Shown piece by piece: positions 24,731 to 33,527 of a DNA stretch of 64,000 nt (its first letter is position 1; every line of letters begins with the position of its first letter). The notes under the pieces were generated by a model. That model ran no database searches, was not told where the DNA came from, and saw only the letters and a program-made list of their open reading frames with translations. The position numbers were made by a program, and so were the translations under genes. The DNA comes from CAZHNW01 sp942491575 (GTDB taxonomy: Bacteria > Spirochaetota > UBA4802 > UBA5550), in NCBI GenBank assembly GCA_942491575.1, contig CALOBT010000031.1, positions 1,488,001 to 1,552,000 on the forward strand, in the 5' to 3' direction.

Positions 24731-25605
24731 TTCTGTGAAACAAGGAATTTTTTTAAATCCTCTCCTGTAAAGACATACTCCTTTCTGCAAAAGGTGCATT
24801 TGACTTCCGCCCCATTATCCTTTTCAATCATGTCCTGTAATTCTGCTTTATCAATACTGCGAAGGGTGTTTTCCAGAATTTCCCGGTTGCAGCGGCAGCG
24901 CGCCTGCAAAGGGGTATGCTTCAGTATTTCAAGGCTGTGTGTTCCCAGAAGTTTCTGTAGAACGGTGATCGGGGTTTCCCCTTCAAGCAGGCTTTCCCCC
25001 AGTGATTTATCCATGTTTTTAATTTTTTTATCCAGTTCTGAAATTACATGATCCGGAGTATCAGGAAGTGTTTGAACCAGTATTCCACCGGATGCTATTA
25101 TTGCTCCATTTGAATCCATCTCCAGTGCAAGTATAAGTGCGGAGGGTACCTGGTCAGAAGTGGTGAGAAAGAATGATATATCCTTTGCAACATCTCCGTA
25201 TAGAAGCGGGGTAGTTGAGTTGTAGGGATCCTTCATGCCTAGATCGCGGACTACCGTTAAGAAACCGGCGCCAATACTTTTGGAAAAACTTAAGGAGCCG
25301 ATGTCATGTTCTATATCCATCTGCGAATTTCGTACATAACCGCGTATATTTCCAGCTGCATCCCCCTGGCACAGTACTTCTCCAATGGGACCGTCACCAA
25401 AGAATTTTACAGATATTGATTGCCGGGAATCGGGTTTCAGGGAGGCGCTGAGGAGGGCAGCGGCATTTATTGTTCGTCCCAGGGCGATTGTTGCATTGGG
25501 TGTCGTTTCATGCAGAGTTGTCAGTTCCCTTACGGTATCCAGGGATGAAACGGTGTAAGCCCGCAGGAGCAGGTTTTCGCAAAGAATTCTAGTAATGCTA
25601 TCCAT
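24724..25605 (-). CDS. hslO: Redox-regulated chaperone Hsp33
   Basis: A 293-residue Hsp33 with an N-terminal core (ATIALGRTINAAALLSASL, FFGDGPIGEVLCQGDAAGNIRGYV) and the C-terminal zinc centre made of CRC and CTFC (CxC...CxxC). Oxidation of these cysteines activates holdase activity in the cytosol. The family's usual YxCxCxxE pattern is present as ARCRCNRE. It is monocistronic, divergent from the cyclase gene and convergent with ymdB. Confidence 0.94.
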   Translation of the reverse strand: MDSITRILCENLLLRAYTVSSLDTVRELTTLHETTPNATIALGRTINAAALLSASLKPDSRQSISVKFFGDGPIGEVLCQGDAAGNIRGYVRNSQMDIEHDIGSLSFSKSIGAGFLTVVRDLGMKDPYNSTTPLLYGDVAKDISFFLTTSDQVPSALILALEMDSNGAIIASGGILVQTLPDTPDHVISELDKKIKNMDKSLGESLLEGETPITVLQKLLGTHSLEILKHTPLQARCRCNREILENTLRSIDKAELQDMIEKDNGAEVKCTFCRKEYVFTGEDLKKFLVSQNH

Positions 25606-25752
25606 GGTATGGCCCTCACTTTATATGTTATTCAAGCAACTACTTTTGTCCTGCCTCACTGTCAAGTTTTTTTGGTTGATATTTCAATCTCTTTTGTGTT
25701 GAAATAGGGGAGTAGGTGGATTAAATGTTTTTACTGTTTCTGGAGAAGGGAT

Positions 25753-26841
25753 ATGGAAAAAAGTGAGATCCGAAAAAAATTGAGATGGATGCAGGGAAAA
25801 ACCTCCGGTCTGAAGGGACTTTCCCTTTTGAAAAATGAAATTAAAGAGATGAAAGAGAGGGTGGGGCTTCTGCAGGACCTTTCAAGTGTTTCCCTTGAAA
25901 ATATTCTGGAAAAAATTGCCGCCGGTAAGGAACCATTTCGAGCTACCGGGGATACGATGGAGAACCAGTTTATTCTGGAGAGTCAGATTAATGAACTGAA
26001 GGAACGGGTAAAGGGAAAAACCCAGGAATTGACGGAAACAATCGGAGGGAGAAAACGGCAGGATGAATTAATTCGCCAGTTGAAGAATGATCTTTCTGAT
26101 CTGCAGAATAAGGAACGTGTACGCTTTTTAGTTTCTCGGGTGAATGAAGCGGGACGCAAAAAGCTCTTTGAATCTGAAAAGTTTGTTCAGATGTTTCTTT
26201 CGATGACGGAATGTGATGCGGTAGTGCTCTCGATGGATATTAGACGTTCAACAGACCTGATGCTGAAGGCAAAAAGTCCTGAGGCCTATGCGGAATTTAT
26301 AACTTCCCTCACCTCACTTTTGTCAGGGGTTGTTACAGATCATTTCGGTATATTCGAAAAATTTACCGGTGATGGTATTCTCGCTTTTTTTCCCCTTTTC
26401 TATACCGGGCCTGACGCCCTCCTCTGGGCAGTGGATGCTGCAGAAGCGAGTCATGATATCTTCACCGCTTTTTACAACCAGCAGAGGGATATTTTTGAGT
26501 CGGAAGTCAGCGACAGCGGACTTGGGATCGGTCTTGATTTCGGGAGAATTAATATGACAACCATTAACGGGGACCTCAGCATCGTGGGGGAGGCTGTTGT
26601 TTATGCCTGCCGATTTGCATCTGCACCTTCCGGAAAAACATATCTGCATGAACGGGCCCTTCGACATTGTGAAAAAAAATACGGCGGCGCCATTGAATTT
26701 ATTCACAGGGATCTCGAGGTGAAACACGAAGGGAGCCTCAGGGCATACGAAATGTCTGATATCAGGGACAAGATCTCCTTCGGTGAGCCCGACTGGGATT
26801 TATTAATGGATCAATTTGCGGCCCGTGACAGTAATATGTGA
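25753..26841 (+). CDS. Cytosolic class III adenylate/guanylate cyclase with N-terminal coiled coil
   Basis: A 362-residue protein. About 1-130 is a charged helical region, probably a coiled coil; no sensor domain or membrane helix is seen. About 155-330 is a class III cyclase domain: metal Asp residues in VVLSMDIRRST and FTGDGILAFF, then GIGLDFGRI. The transition-state Arg is present in VYACRF, but the usual preceding Asn (GxxVNxAxR) is Val (GEAVVYACR), a variation that could lower activity or mark a subfamily. AAGGGAT precedes the ATG. The stop overlaps the operator-like palindrome that precedes the GPH transporter gene. Confidence 0.85.
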   Translation: MEKSEIRKKLRWMQGKTSGLKGLSLLKNEIKEMKERVGLLQDLSSVSLENILEKIAAGKEPFRATGDTMENQFILESQINELKERVKGKTQELTETIGGRKRQDELIRQLKNDLSDLQNKERVRFLVSRVNEAGRKKLFESEKFVQMFLSMTECDAVVLSMDIRRSTDLMLKAKSPEAYAEFITSLTSLLSGVVTDHFGIFEKFTGDGILAFFPLFYTGPDALLWAVDAAEASHDIFTAFYNQQRDIFESEVSDSGLGIGLDFGRINMTTINGDLSIVGEAVVYACRFASAPSGKTYLHERALRHCEKKYGGAIEFIHRDLEVKHEGSLRAYEMSDIRDKISFGEPDWDLLMDQFAARDSNM

Positions 26842-26856
26842 TTGACATATCAGTCA
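26839..26856. promoter_or_regulatory. 18-bp palindromic operator, copy A
   Basis: TGATTGACATATCAGTCA lies over the stop codon of the cyclase gene and contains a TTGACA -35-like box (26842-26847) for the transporter gene at 26907. It is nested in a larger repeat, AATATGTGA (26833-26841) with TCACATATT (26854-26862). It matches copy B at 40022-40039 in 16 of 18 positions. Confidence 0.6.
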
Positions 26857-26906
26857 CATATTTTGCACTATTAAAATCGGAAATTCTAGGAATACCCTTT
26901 TAAATT

Positions 26907-28325
26907 ATGAATATATCTGGAAAAGATTTGCAGAAGAACCAGCTCCCCTTCTGGAGAAAAATTACCTATGCTACGGGGCAAATGGGTGGTTCTCTCATGC
27001 CGATGATTACCATCGGATGGCTCCTCTATTACTATACGGGAAGAAGTGATGCAGGCGGAACCCGTATTATGCTGGTGAGTTATTCCGCCTTTGCGGCGGT
27101 AAATATAATCAGCCGTGTCATTGATGCTGCTGCGGCACCCCTGATAGGTTTCGCATCAGACCGGTATAATACCCGCTGGGGAAGAAGGAAGCCCTGGGTG
27201 TTTTTCGGCGCCCCCTTTCTTGCTGTTTGTGCTGTACTCCTTTTTTATCCCCCTGGAGAGGCCGGGAGTACCGTAAATATTGTCTGGCTGATGCTGACGT
27301 TGACCTTTCTCTGGATATTTTTTACCGCAGTGGTTGCCCCCTATATCTCTCTGTTGCCCGAGATAACTTCCTCTAACCGTGAAAGAATTGAAATCTCTTC
27401 ATACATGGGAGTCTTTGAGGTGGTGGGTACCCTGATGGCCACTATCGCCATAGGTATTTTTATAAAAATTTTTCCCCGTGGAATAGATCTCGGTTTCGTT
27501 AATATTTCCGACGGCTATAAATTTGCCATAATTATTTTCAGTTTTTCAGCGTTTATGTTTTTCTGGATATCAATTTCTTTTGTTCACGAGAAACCTCATT
27601 CAAGTGCAAAAGAAATTCCCTTTGGCCTGGTTGAGTCTATCCGGCAATGCATGAAGAATCGTCCCTTTGTTATTTTTATGATTACTCTGATGATGTTCAG
27701 TGTCGCCCTCGATGAACTTATTGCCATGATTCCCTTTATGGTTACCCTTATTATGGGATTCGGGCCTCATGTTGGCGGTTATATTCAGGGTGCCATTGTT
27801 GTTGCTTCCCTGCCGATGTTTTTTCTGGTATTTAAGTATTCTTCACGTTTCGGCAAAAAAAAGGTTTTCGGCATAAGTTTTTTGATGTTTGCCATGGCTC
27901 TTCCTGTAATTGCCCTGATGAAAGATTTTCCATTTATAGGGTGGGGGGTGAACCGGTTAATTGTTCTAGCCGGGGGGGCTCCCCTTCAGAATAATTTTAT
28001 TATTTTAATACATGCCTCGGTACCGATGGTTCTTTTTATTTTCCCGCTTGCATCATTTTTTGTCCTCATCAGGCCCATATTTGCGGACCTGATCGATTTG
28101 GATGAAAAACATACCGGATATCGCCGGGAGGCGATGTATGACGGATTGATGGGGCTGGTGATTAAAGTAGCCGCAGGGATTGCATCTGTAATCGGCCCCC
28201 TCTGCCTGAAATATTTCGGCGGAACTGTTGAAGATCCCGGGGGGATTCAGGTGGTCTTCATTATCTGCACGGTAATGCTTCTCGGGGCCTACTGGTTATT
28301 CAGGAAATATCCTCTGGAAGATTAG
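26907..28325 (+). CDS. GPH-family (MelB-like) MFS sugar transporter
   Basis: A 472-residue 12-helix transporter. The N-terminal half carries the MelB-type motifs: KITYATGQMGGSLM, AAAAPLIGFASDRYNTRWGRRKPWVFFGAP and APYISLLPEI. GPH members move glycosides, pentosides or hexuronides with Na+ or H+. It stands alone between the cyclase and a CsgG-like gene. An operator-like palindrome shared with the EEP gene promoter lies 51-68 bp upstream, so it is probably under specific repression. Substrate not predictable. Confidence 0.87.
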   Translation: MNISGKDLQKNQLPFWRKITYATGQMGGSLMPMITIGWLLYYYTGRSDAGGTRIMLVSYSAFAAVNIISRVIDAAAAPLIGFASDRYNTRWGRRKPWVFFGAPFLAVCAVLLFYPPGEAGSTVNIVWLMLTLTFLWIFFTAVVAPYISLLPEITSSNRERIEISSYMGVFEVVGTLMATIAIGIFIKIFPRGIDLGFVNISDGYKFAIIIFSFSAFMFFWISISFVHEKPHSSAKEIPFGLVESIRQCMKNRPFVIFMITLMMFSVALDELIAMIPFMVTLIMGFGPHVGGYIQGAIVVASLPMFFLVFKYSSRFGKKKVFGISFLMFAMALPVIALMKDFPFIGWGVNRLIVLAGGAPLQNNFIILIHASVPMVLFIFPLASFFVLIRPIFADLIDLDEKHTGYRREAMYDGLMGLVIKVAAGIASVIGPLCLKYFGGTVEDPGGIQVVFIICTVMLLGAYWLFRKYPLED

Positions 28326-28455
28326 AGTTTAATTTATTGCCTTAGGGTGCCCTTTATACTGCAAATTGATACGTTACCTGTAAATTATTTATTGACAAAA
28401 TATGCACTAAATAGGAACAAATGTGCAGGTTGTACTTTTCTGCGGGAGAAAAACA

Positions 28456-29499
28456 TTGAAACGACTGATTCTTCTTTTCTTGTTATTTAGTTTCTCAACT
28501 TCAATTGCCTATGCCGACAAAATGCGCATCGTTGTGATGAATTTTAAAGCAAAGGGAGTATCCAGACTGCTGGCACAAAATACATCAGAATTAATAAGAA
28601 GTGAACTCATTAATTCTCAAAAGTTTTATGTAATTGAAAGGGCCCAGGTCGACCTGATTCTTAAAGAGCAGGGATTTCAGCGCACTGGTTGTACTGATCG
28701 CTCCTGTGCAGTAGAAGTAGGTAAACTTTTATCTGCCAATAAGGCCCTGCTGGGTACTGTAATGAAGCTGGGGAGCAAGTATGTAATTACTGCACGTATT
28801 GTTGATATAGAAAAAGGTATTGGTGAATTTAGTGATAATCAGGGAGCTGATTCGAGCAGGGATATATATATAGCGGTGAAGAATTTATCTGCAAATCTTG
28901 CTGACGGAATAAACAAAAGCGATGTCGAAGAGAAGAACTTAAGTAGCATCTCCCTAGAGAAAAAAATTATTGATAAAAGCAATATCGAAGAAAAACGAAA
29001 TGAGAATGTCGAGATAAAAAAAATCAACGCTAAAAAAGTAAATAATTCTTTTGTATCTTACGTTGATGGGGAGTATCATAATCCTTTCTATGCAGGTGTT
29101 TTTTCATTACTACCTTTTTGGAGTGGAAGTTTAAACAATGGATTTGAGCGACTTGGTTTGACTTTAACCGTCATTAAAGGTTTTTCATTTATCGGTATGG
29201 CTCTTGCGTATAGTCTCCCCTCAAAGTTTCGGTCTGAAGGGCGTGATGTGGATGCCAAAAACCTTGAACAGATGGCGCTCCCGTTGCTGTGTGCATGGGC
29301 AGGCTTGACGCTGATCGATGTTATCTATTCATTCACTGATATACACCAACATAATCCCATAATGCCATCCCGGAAGAAATCCTTATCTGGAGATATAGCC
29401 CTCTCCGTAACACCGAGAGTTTTTAACTCCATTGATAAGAATAGTGTTACTTTTGCCTGTGATGGGATAAATATGAAAATCTCCATGAGATTTAATTGA
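28456..29499 (+). CDS. Exported CsgG/TolB-N-like domain protein
   Basis: TTG 28456 is preferred over the upstream GTG 28423 because GGGAG precedes it by seven bases and it begins directly with a signal peptide (MKRLILLFLLFSFSTSIAYA-DK), giving 347 residues. About 22-145 is a CsgG-like domain: MRIVVMNFKAKGVSRLLAQN, ELINSQKFYVIERAQVDLILKE, LLSANKALLGTVMKLG and YVITARIVDIEKG. A Lys/Glu/Asn-rich linker follows. The C-terminal part has two hydrophobic stretches (about 215-245 and 265-285) resembling DUF5683-type membrane segments. Probably an envelope-assembly or lipoprotein-like factor; no partner is identified. Confidence 0.7.
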   Translation: MKRLILLFLLFSFSTSIAYADKMRIVVMNFKAKGVSRLLAQNTSELIRSELINSQKFYVIERAQVDLILKEQGFQRTGCTDRSCAVEVGKLLSANKALLGTVMKLGSKYVITARIVDIEKGIGEFSDNQGADSSRDIYIAVKNLSANLADGINKSDVEEKNLSSISLEKKIIDKSNIEEKRNENVEIKKINAKKVNNSFVSYVDGEYHNPFYAGVFSLLPFWSGSLNNGFERLGLTLTVIKGFSFIGMALAYSLPSKFRSEGRDVDAKNLEQMALPLLCAWAGLTLIDVIYSFTDIHQHNPIMPSRKKSLSGDIALSVTPRVFNSIDKNSVTFACDGINMKISMRFN

Positions 29500-29983
29500 A
29501 GCATACTTAAAAACATTTATTAATGCAAATATCTAGATTATTCTCAATCGAATATTAAATTAAAGACGAATATTGCAGTCTTTGTCTTTAATTTTCAACA
29601 ATCCTTCCACCTGTTTTATTTACTTCCAAAATGAAAATGAATTGAATTTTTTACTGGCATTCCGGTAAATGATGTAGCTGTATCGTAAAGCTTTTGATTA
29701 CGGCTTTATCCATATTCGCAGTTACTGTTCAGGTTCCCATCTGTTGAAATATGGCGTCAGGTAACAGGAGCAATAATGATGAACCGCTGTTCCTGGTTTT
29801 TTCCCGTTGCAAATTAAAAATAGATTGAATAAATAATTATTTGTGACACAGGTGTGTCAAAGCTTTTGCGAGAACAGAATCTTCTTAAAGTAAATTAAAA
29901 AATCACCGGGCAAAACAGCAGGATATAATCCTGAAAAATTAAGGGTAAAAAATAAAAAACAGAATCAAGTGAGGAATGAAACA
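29500..29983. other. Intergenic region with terminator hairpin and operator-like palindrome
   Basis: No gene is visible. The left end holds a hairpin with 11-bp perfect arms, AAATTAAAGAC (29557-29567) and GTCTTTAATTT (29584-29594), about 58 nt after the CsgG-like stop, probably its terminator. The right part holds TGACACA-gg-TGTGTCA (29844-29859), about 125 bp before the acyl-CoA synthetase start, a candidate operator for that gene. Confidence 0.5.
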
Positions 29984-31945
29984 ATGGAACAAGTGAAAAA
30001 AACGGAACAAACTGAAAAATGGGAATGGATGGATAAAGAACTCCTGACGGTTCCCGCGTACTTTCATCAGACCTGCGAAAAATTTCCGGATCGGCCGGCA
30101 CTTCTATTCAACGCTGAACTTGGTCAATACCGGGGAGAGTCTAAGGGGGAATTTACCTACCGTGAATTTCAGGAACGGGCAGAGAACATTGCATGCGGCC
30201 TGATGAGTCTCGGTTTTTCAAAAGCCGAAAAGGCTGCAATCATGGCGGGGAGTTGCGCATACTGGACCCATGCTGACATGGCTATCGCCGCTGCCGGGGG
30301 AGTTAGTGTCACCATTTACCCAACCCTTTCCTTGAACGAGACAAAGTATATTATAAATGACTCCGGAAGTTCATATGTGTTCATTGGTGATAATGAAATT
30401 CTCGGTCGGGTTCTTCCCGGTTTTGATGACATGAAATCCTGTAAAAAGATTATTCTTTTTGATATGACATATGAAAGCAATGATGAAAGAATTATCGGCC
30501 TGGCGGAACTTATCAAAATGGGAATGGAGTGGAAGAAAGAAAATCCCGGTGCCTACGAAGAGCGGTGGAAGTCGGTATCCATTGATGACATATTTACAGT
30601 TCTGTATACCTCCGGTACCAGTGGGCAGGGGAAGGGGGTACTTCTTTCTCACTGGTGCGCCATCAGTCGTCTCGAAGGTGTTGTTGAGTCCTTTTCACGT
30701 TTCGACATGACCCTCACCGAGGAAGACAGAACTCTCTGTTTTCTGCCCCTATCCCATGTCTTTGACCGCGGGTCCTGTGTACTTCTGGCAATTTGCCGAG
30801 GCTCCTCCATCGCCTTTGCTGATAAACCTGGAACCCTCCTTGAGGATATGCAGAAGTATAATCCAACCTGGATAAACTGTGTCCCCCGTCTCTATGAAAA
30901 AATTTACATCACCTTTCAGCAGCAGATGTCAGAAAGCGGTTTAAAGAAAAAGCTTTTTGACTGGGCCTACAGTGTTGGAGAAAAGGCCGTTGAATATCGC
31001 CGTGATGAGAACGGTTGTTACAACATGAATGCGGAACTGGACCTTGCATCAAAACTTCCTTTGGGATTACGCATTAAATATAAAATTGCCGATAAGCTTT
31101 TTTCTAAAGTTCGGGCTCTTTTCGGAAACCGTTTCCGGTACTCCTTTTCCGCCAGCGCACAGATTGCACCTGAACTGCTCCGCTTTTTCTATGTTCTCGG
31201 GTTTGCCGTGATCGAGGGATACGGATCAACGGAAAGTTTTAATGCATGTATCCTGAATCCCATATCAGCCTGTAAGCCCGGTTACATGGGCAAGAATGCC
31301 AATGGAAGTTTTGCCCGTGTGGCGGAAGACGGAGAACTTGAAATATCCGGGGCGGGACTCTTTAAGGGATATCTCAATAAACCTGAAGAAAACGAAGCTT
31401 CATTTACAGAAGACGGATGGTTCAAAACCGGAGACCTGGTTGATGTTTCTGACGACGGATACTACCGCATAGTTGACCGCAAGAAGGCGATTATCTGTAC
31501 TGCCGTAGGAAAGAATATCGCCCCGGCCAAACTTGAAAATCTTTTTTCTGTAAGTATTGTAATCGAACAGAAATTTTTTATCGGGGATGAACGGAATTTT
31601 ATTTCGGCCCTGATTGTACCGAATTTTAACTATTTTGTTGATTATTTTCAGAAGAACAATATCGCCTATGATGAGTCTGCCCTTGTATGGTCGGAAGCAA
31701 CAGGTGCAAAGATCTGCATGAAGGTGGGAGAAGATTTTGTCGGGAAAGAAGAGCTGAAGCAGTTAATCGATGCAAATATTCAGGAAGCAAACAGTCAGCT
31801 GGAAAATTTTGAACAGATCAAGAAGTACACAATTCTTACTGAACGTTTTTCTGAAGACAATGGTCTCATTACGCCAACACAGAAAACCAAGAAGAAGGCC
31901 ATCATTGAGTATTTCAGTGATGTTATAGACAACATGTATCAGTAG
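29984..31945 (+). CDS. Long-chain acyl-CoA synthetase (AMP-binding, FadD/FAA type)
   Basis: From ATG 29984 (GAGGA eight bases upstream; GTG 29969 rejected) the product has 653 residues. Adenylate-forming motifs are visible: YTSGTSGQGKGVLLSH (P-loop), GYGSTES (A5-like), GWFKTGDLVDVSDDGYYRIVDRKK and TPTQKTKKKAI near the C-terminus. The length and the long insertion after LPLSHVFDRG fit the long-chain synthetase branch acting on free fatty acids at the cytosolic membrane face. Monocistronic, closed by a bidirectional terminator. Confidence 0.92.
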   Translation: MEQVKKTEQTEKWEWMDKELLTVPAYFHQTCEKFPDRPALLFNAELGQYRGESKGEFTYREFQERAENIACGLMSLGFSKAEKAAIMAGSCAYWTHADMAIAAAGGVSVTIYPTLSLNETKYIINDSGSSYVFIGDNEILGRVLPGFDDMKSCKKIILFDMTYESNDERIIGLAELIKMGMEWKKENPGAYEERWKSVSIDDIFTVLYTSGTSGQGKGVLLSHWCAISRLEGVVESFSRFDMTLTEEDRTLCFLPLSHVFDRGSCVLLAICRGSSIAFADKPGTLLEDMQKYNPTWINCVPRLYEKIYITFQQQMSESGLKKKLFDWAYSVGEKAVEYRRDENGCYNMNAELDLASKLPLGLRIKYKIADKLFSKVRALFGNRFRYSFSASAQIAPELLRFFYVLGFAVIEGYGSTESFNACILNPISACKPGYMGKNANGSFARVAEDGELEISGAGLFKGYLNKPEENEASFTEDGWFKTGDLVDVSDDGYYRIVDRKKAIICTAVGKNIAPAKLENLFSVSIVIEQKFFIGDERNFISALIVPNFNYFVDYFQKNNIAYDESALVWSEATGAKICMKVGEDFVGKEELKQLIDANIQEANSQLENFEQIKKYTILTERFSEDNGLITPTQKTKKKAIIEYFSDVIDNMYQ

Positions 31946-31967
31946 TTTTAATTTTTGTATATTCCAT

Positions 31968-32012
31968 AAGTATAAAAAAGAGAAGGTAGTCACCCTTCTC
32001 TTTTTTATACTT
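31968..32012. terminator. Bidirectional terminator between acyl-CoA synthetase and uxaE
   Basis: A 19-bp perfect stem, AAGTATAAAAAAGAGAAGG (31968-31986) and its complement (31994-32012), encloses a 7-nt loop. Built-in A and T runs supply U-tracts for both convergent transcripts, and the right arm overlaps the uxaE stop codon by two bases. Confidence 0.9.
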
Positions 32013-33507
32013 AGACATCTAAAATTCCCAGGTCGCGAAGATGCCTGCCGATATGTTTATGGAGTGCATCCCTGTAGGCACCGCTGTGTTCCCGCAGTGA
32101 TTTATATATAGCTTCTTTTAGGAACTTGTTCTTTCCTTTATCCTCAGCCTGAAGAATAAGACCGTAGGTGATGTGAAGCATCTGCCGTGCATCATCCTCG
32201 TCTAAATAACATGAAAGTTCAGCATCAGAAACTTTTTCCAGGGGGGCTATTGCCTTCAGGTTTGTGCTAACATGATAATATCTGGTTGCCTCCGAAAAAT
32301 GTTCATGTGAAAATCTGTGTATCTGCCGGTAGAGATCTGGATCATTTTCCGCAATAACCCTCAGGGCCTCGAGCCAGTTTGTGCCGGCGGTTTTAAGGTG
32401 AAAGCGTTTATTCGTATATTTGCCTACCAGGGGAAAAACGGAAAACTTGTCACTTCCGGAATGTATGCTGAGACGGTATCCGAAGGTGTCGGCAATCTCT
32501 GCGTGGTCAGCAAGTTCATTTTCGAACTGCTTGATATCGCCGCGGTAGTCTATTCCTTTTTGAAATTCCCCGCAGAACCGTGGCGCGACACTGGTGGCCC
32601 GAACCACGGCGCCTTCCAGTTCACGGGCAATAAGGTAGTGGTCAGCCGGTGAAGTCGGAGTTTCCGTCTCATCTATGGATATCTCGAAATCAATTTCCCT
32701 CGGAGCCAGTTCAATGTATTGCCTGTAAATTTTCAGGATAAATTGGATTGCCCTGTAGTAGGTGAGTATGATGCGCTGCAGTTTTTCCATGGGAAAGCTG
32801 ATTTTAACATTACCGGCAGTGAAGGTTTTATCCCCGTACCTTGAAAGGTAGTGTGCCGCTGTCTCTGAAGGAAGTTTTTTCATCGCCTTCTTAACTTCCT
32901 TTTCAGACATCTTCTCAACACCTGTATCGATGAAATCTGAACAATCCAGGGTTATCATTGAATAACCGAGATCTATGGCCTCCTGAATATCTTCAGCTGT
33001 TTTCAGGTGATCAGCATCGGCACCAAATCCCTTCCTGTAACCGCTGCGGAAAACCCCGAAGACCGCATCATCGAGTACTCCCTTGAAGGTTCGTCCCGTC
33101 AGGTTCAGTTCACGTTTGCTCTGCTGTGCAAAAACCGGGAGTACCTTCCGGTTGTTCACGGCTTTTACATGACCCGGTGTTGCAATGCCGAGGCGGTCAC
33201 CCAGGCCAATGGAGGCCCCTTCACGTCCGCAGGCGATTGGGCGTGTAAATTCAAAGTGATGATTTAAGACCAGCCTGTTTTCGTGGGTGAGGGGGGCAAG
33301 ACAGTAATTTTCTTTTTTTTCTCCATGGAGATCATGTAGAAGGGGACCTTCTCCGGCAGCCAGGAGGTAGTCGGTTTCCTCAGTGGCAACCAGGGCAAGG
33401 ACGGTCCCTTCTGAAAGATTTCGTGAGCTGGTGTAGAATTTAATGCCCTCAACAGGGATTTCCAGCCGGTTGTTTATCAGTGCTTCTGCTGCTCCTTTGA
33501 GATTCAT
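32011..33507 (-). CDS. uxaE: Tagaturonate/fructuronate epimerase UxaE
   Basis: A 498-residue protein of the UxaE family (tagaturonate epimerase, known from Thermotoga). Conserved stretches include GDRLGIATPGHVKA, PVFAQQS, LTGRTFKGVLDDAVFGVF, GFGADADHLK, SIDETETPTSP, CGEFQKGIDYRGD, IHSGSDKFSV and HLKTAGTNWLEA. The enzyme interconverts D-tagaturonate and D-fructuronate, letting one hexuronate branch serve both glucuronate and galacturonate catabolism. It is the last gene of a leftward operon after a GPH transporter and an unassigned toroid protein. No other uronate enzyme is in the window. Confidence 0.9.
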   Translation of the reverse strand: MNLKGAAEALINNRLEIPVEGIKFYTSSRNLSEGTVLALVATEETDYLLAAGEGPLLHDLHGEKKENYCLAPLTHENRLVLNHHFEFTRPIACGREGASIGLGDRLGIATPGHVKAVNNRKVLPVFAQQSKRELNLTGRTFKGVLDDAVFGVFRSGYRKGFGADADHLKTAEDIQEAIDLGYSMITLDCSDFIDTGVEKMSEKEVKKAMKKLPSETAAHYLSRYGDKTFTAGNVKISFPMEKLQRIILTYYRAIQFILKIYRQYIELAPREIDFEISIDETETPTSPADHYLIARELEGAVVRATSVAPRFCGEFQKGIDYRGDIKQFENELADHAEIADTFGYRLSIHSGSDKFSVFPLVGKYTNKRFHLKTAGTNWLEALRVIAENDPDLYRQIHRFSHEHFSEATRYYHVSTNLKAIAPLEKVSDAELSCYLDEDDARQMLHITYGLILQAEDKGKNKFLKEAIYKSLREHSGAYRDALHKHIGRHLRDLGILDV

Positions 33508-33527
33508 GCGGTTACTTCCTTCTTGAA

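Noticed and set aside
26837..26858. CRP/FNR-like site because TGTGA and TCACA flank the cyclase stop codon
   Set aside because: The half-sites are 12 bp apart rather than 6; the inner TGACATATCA palindrome shared with 40022 explains the symmetry better.
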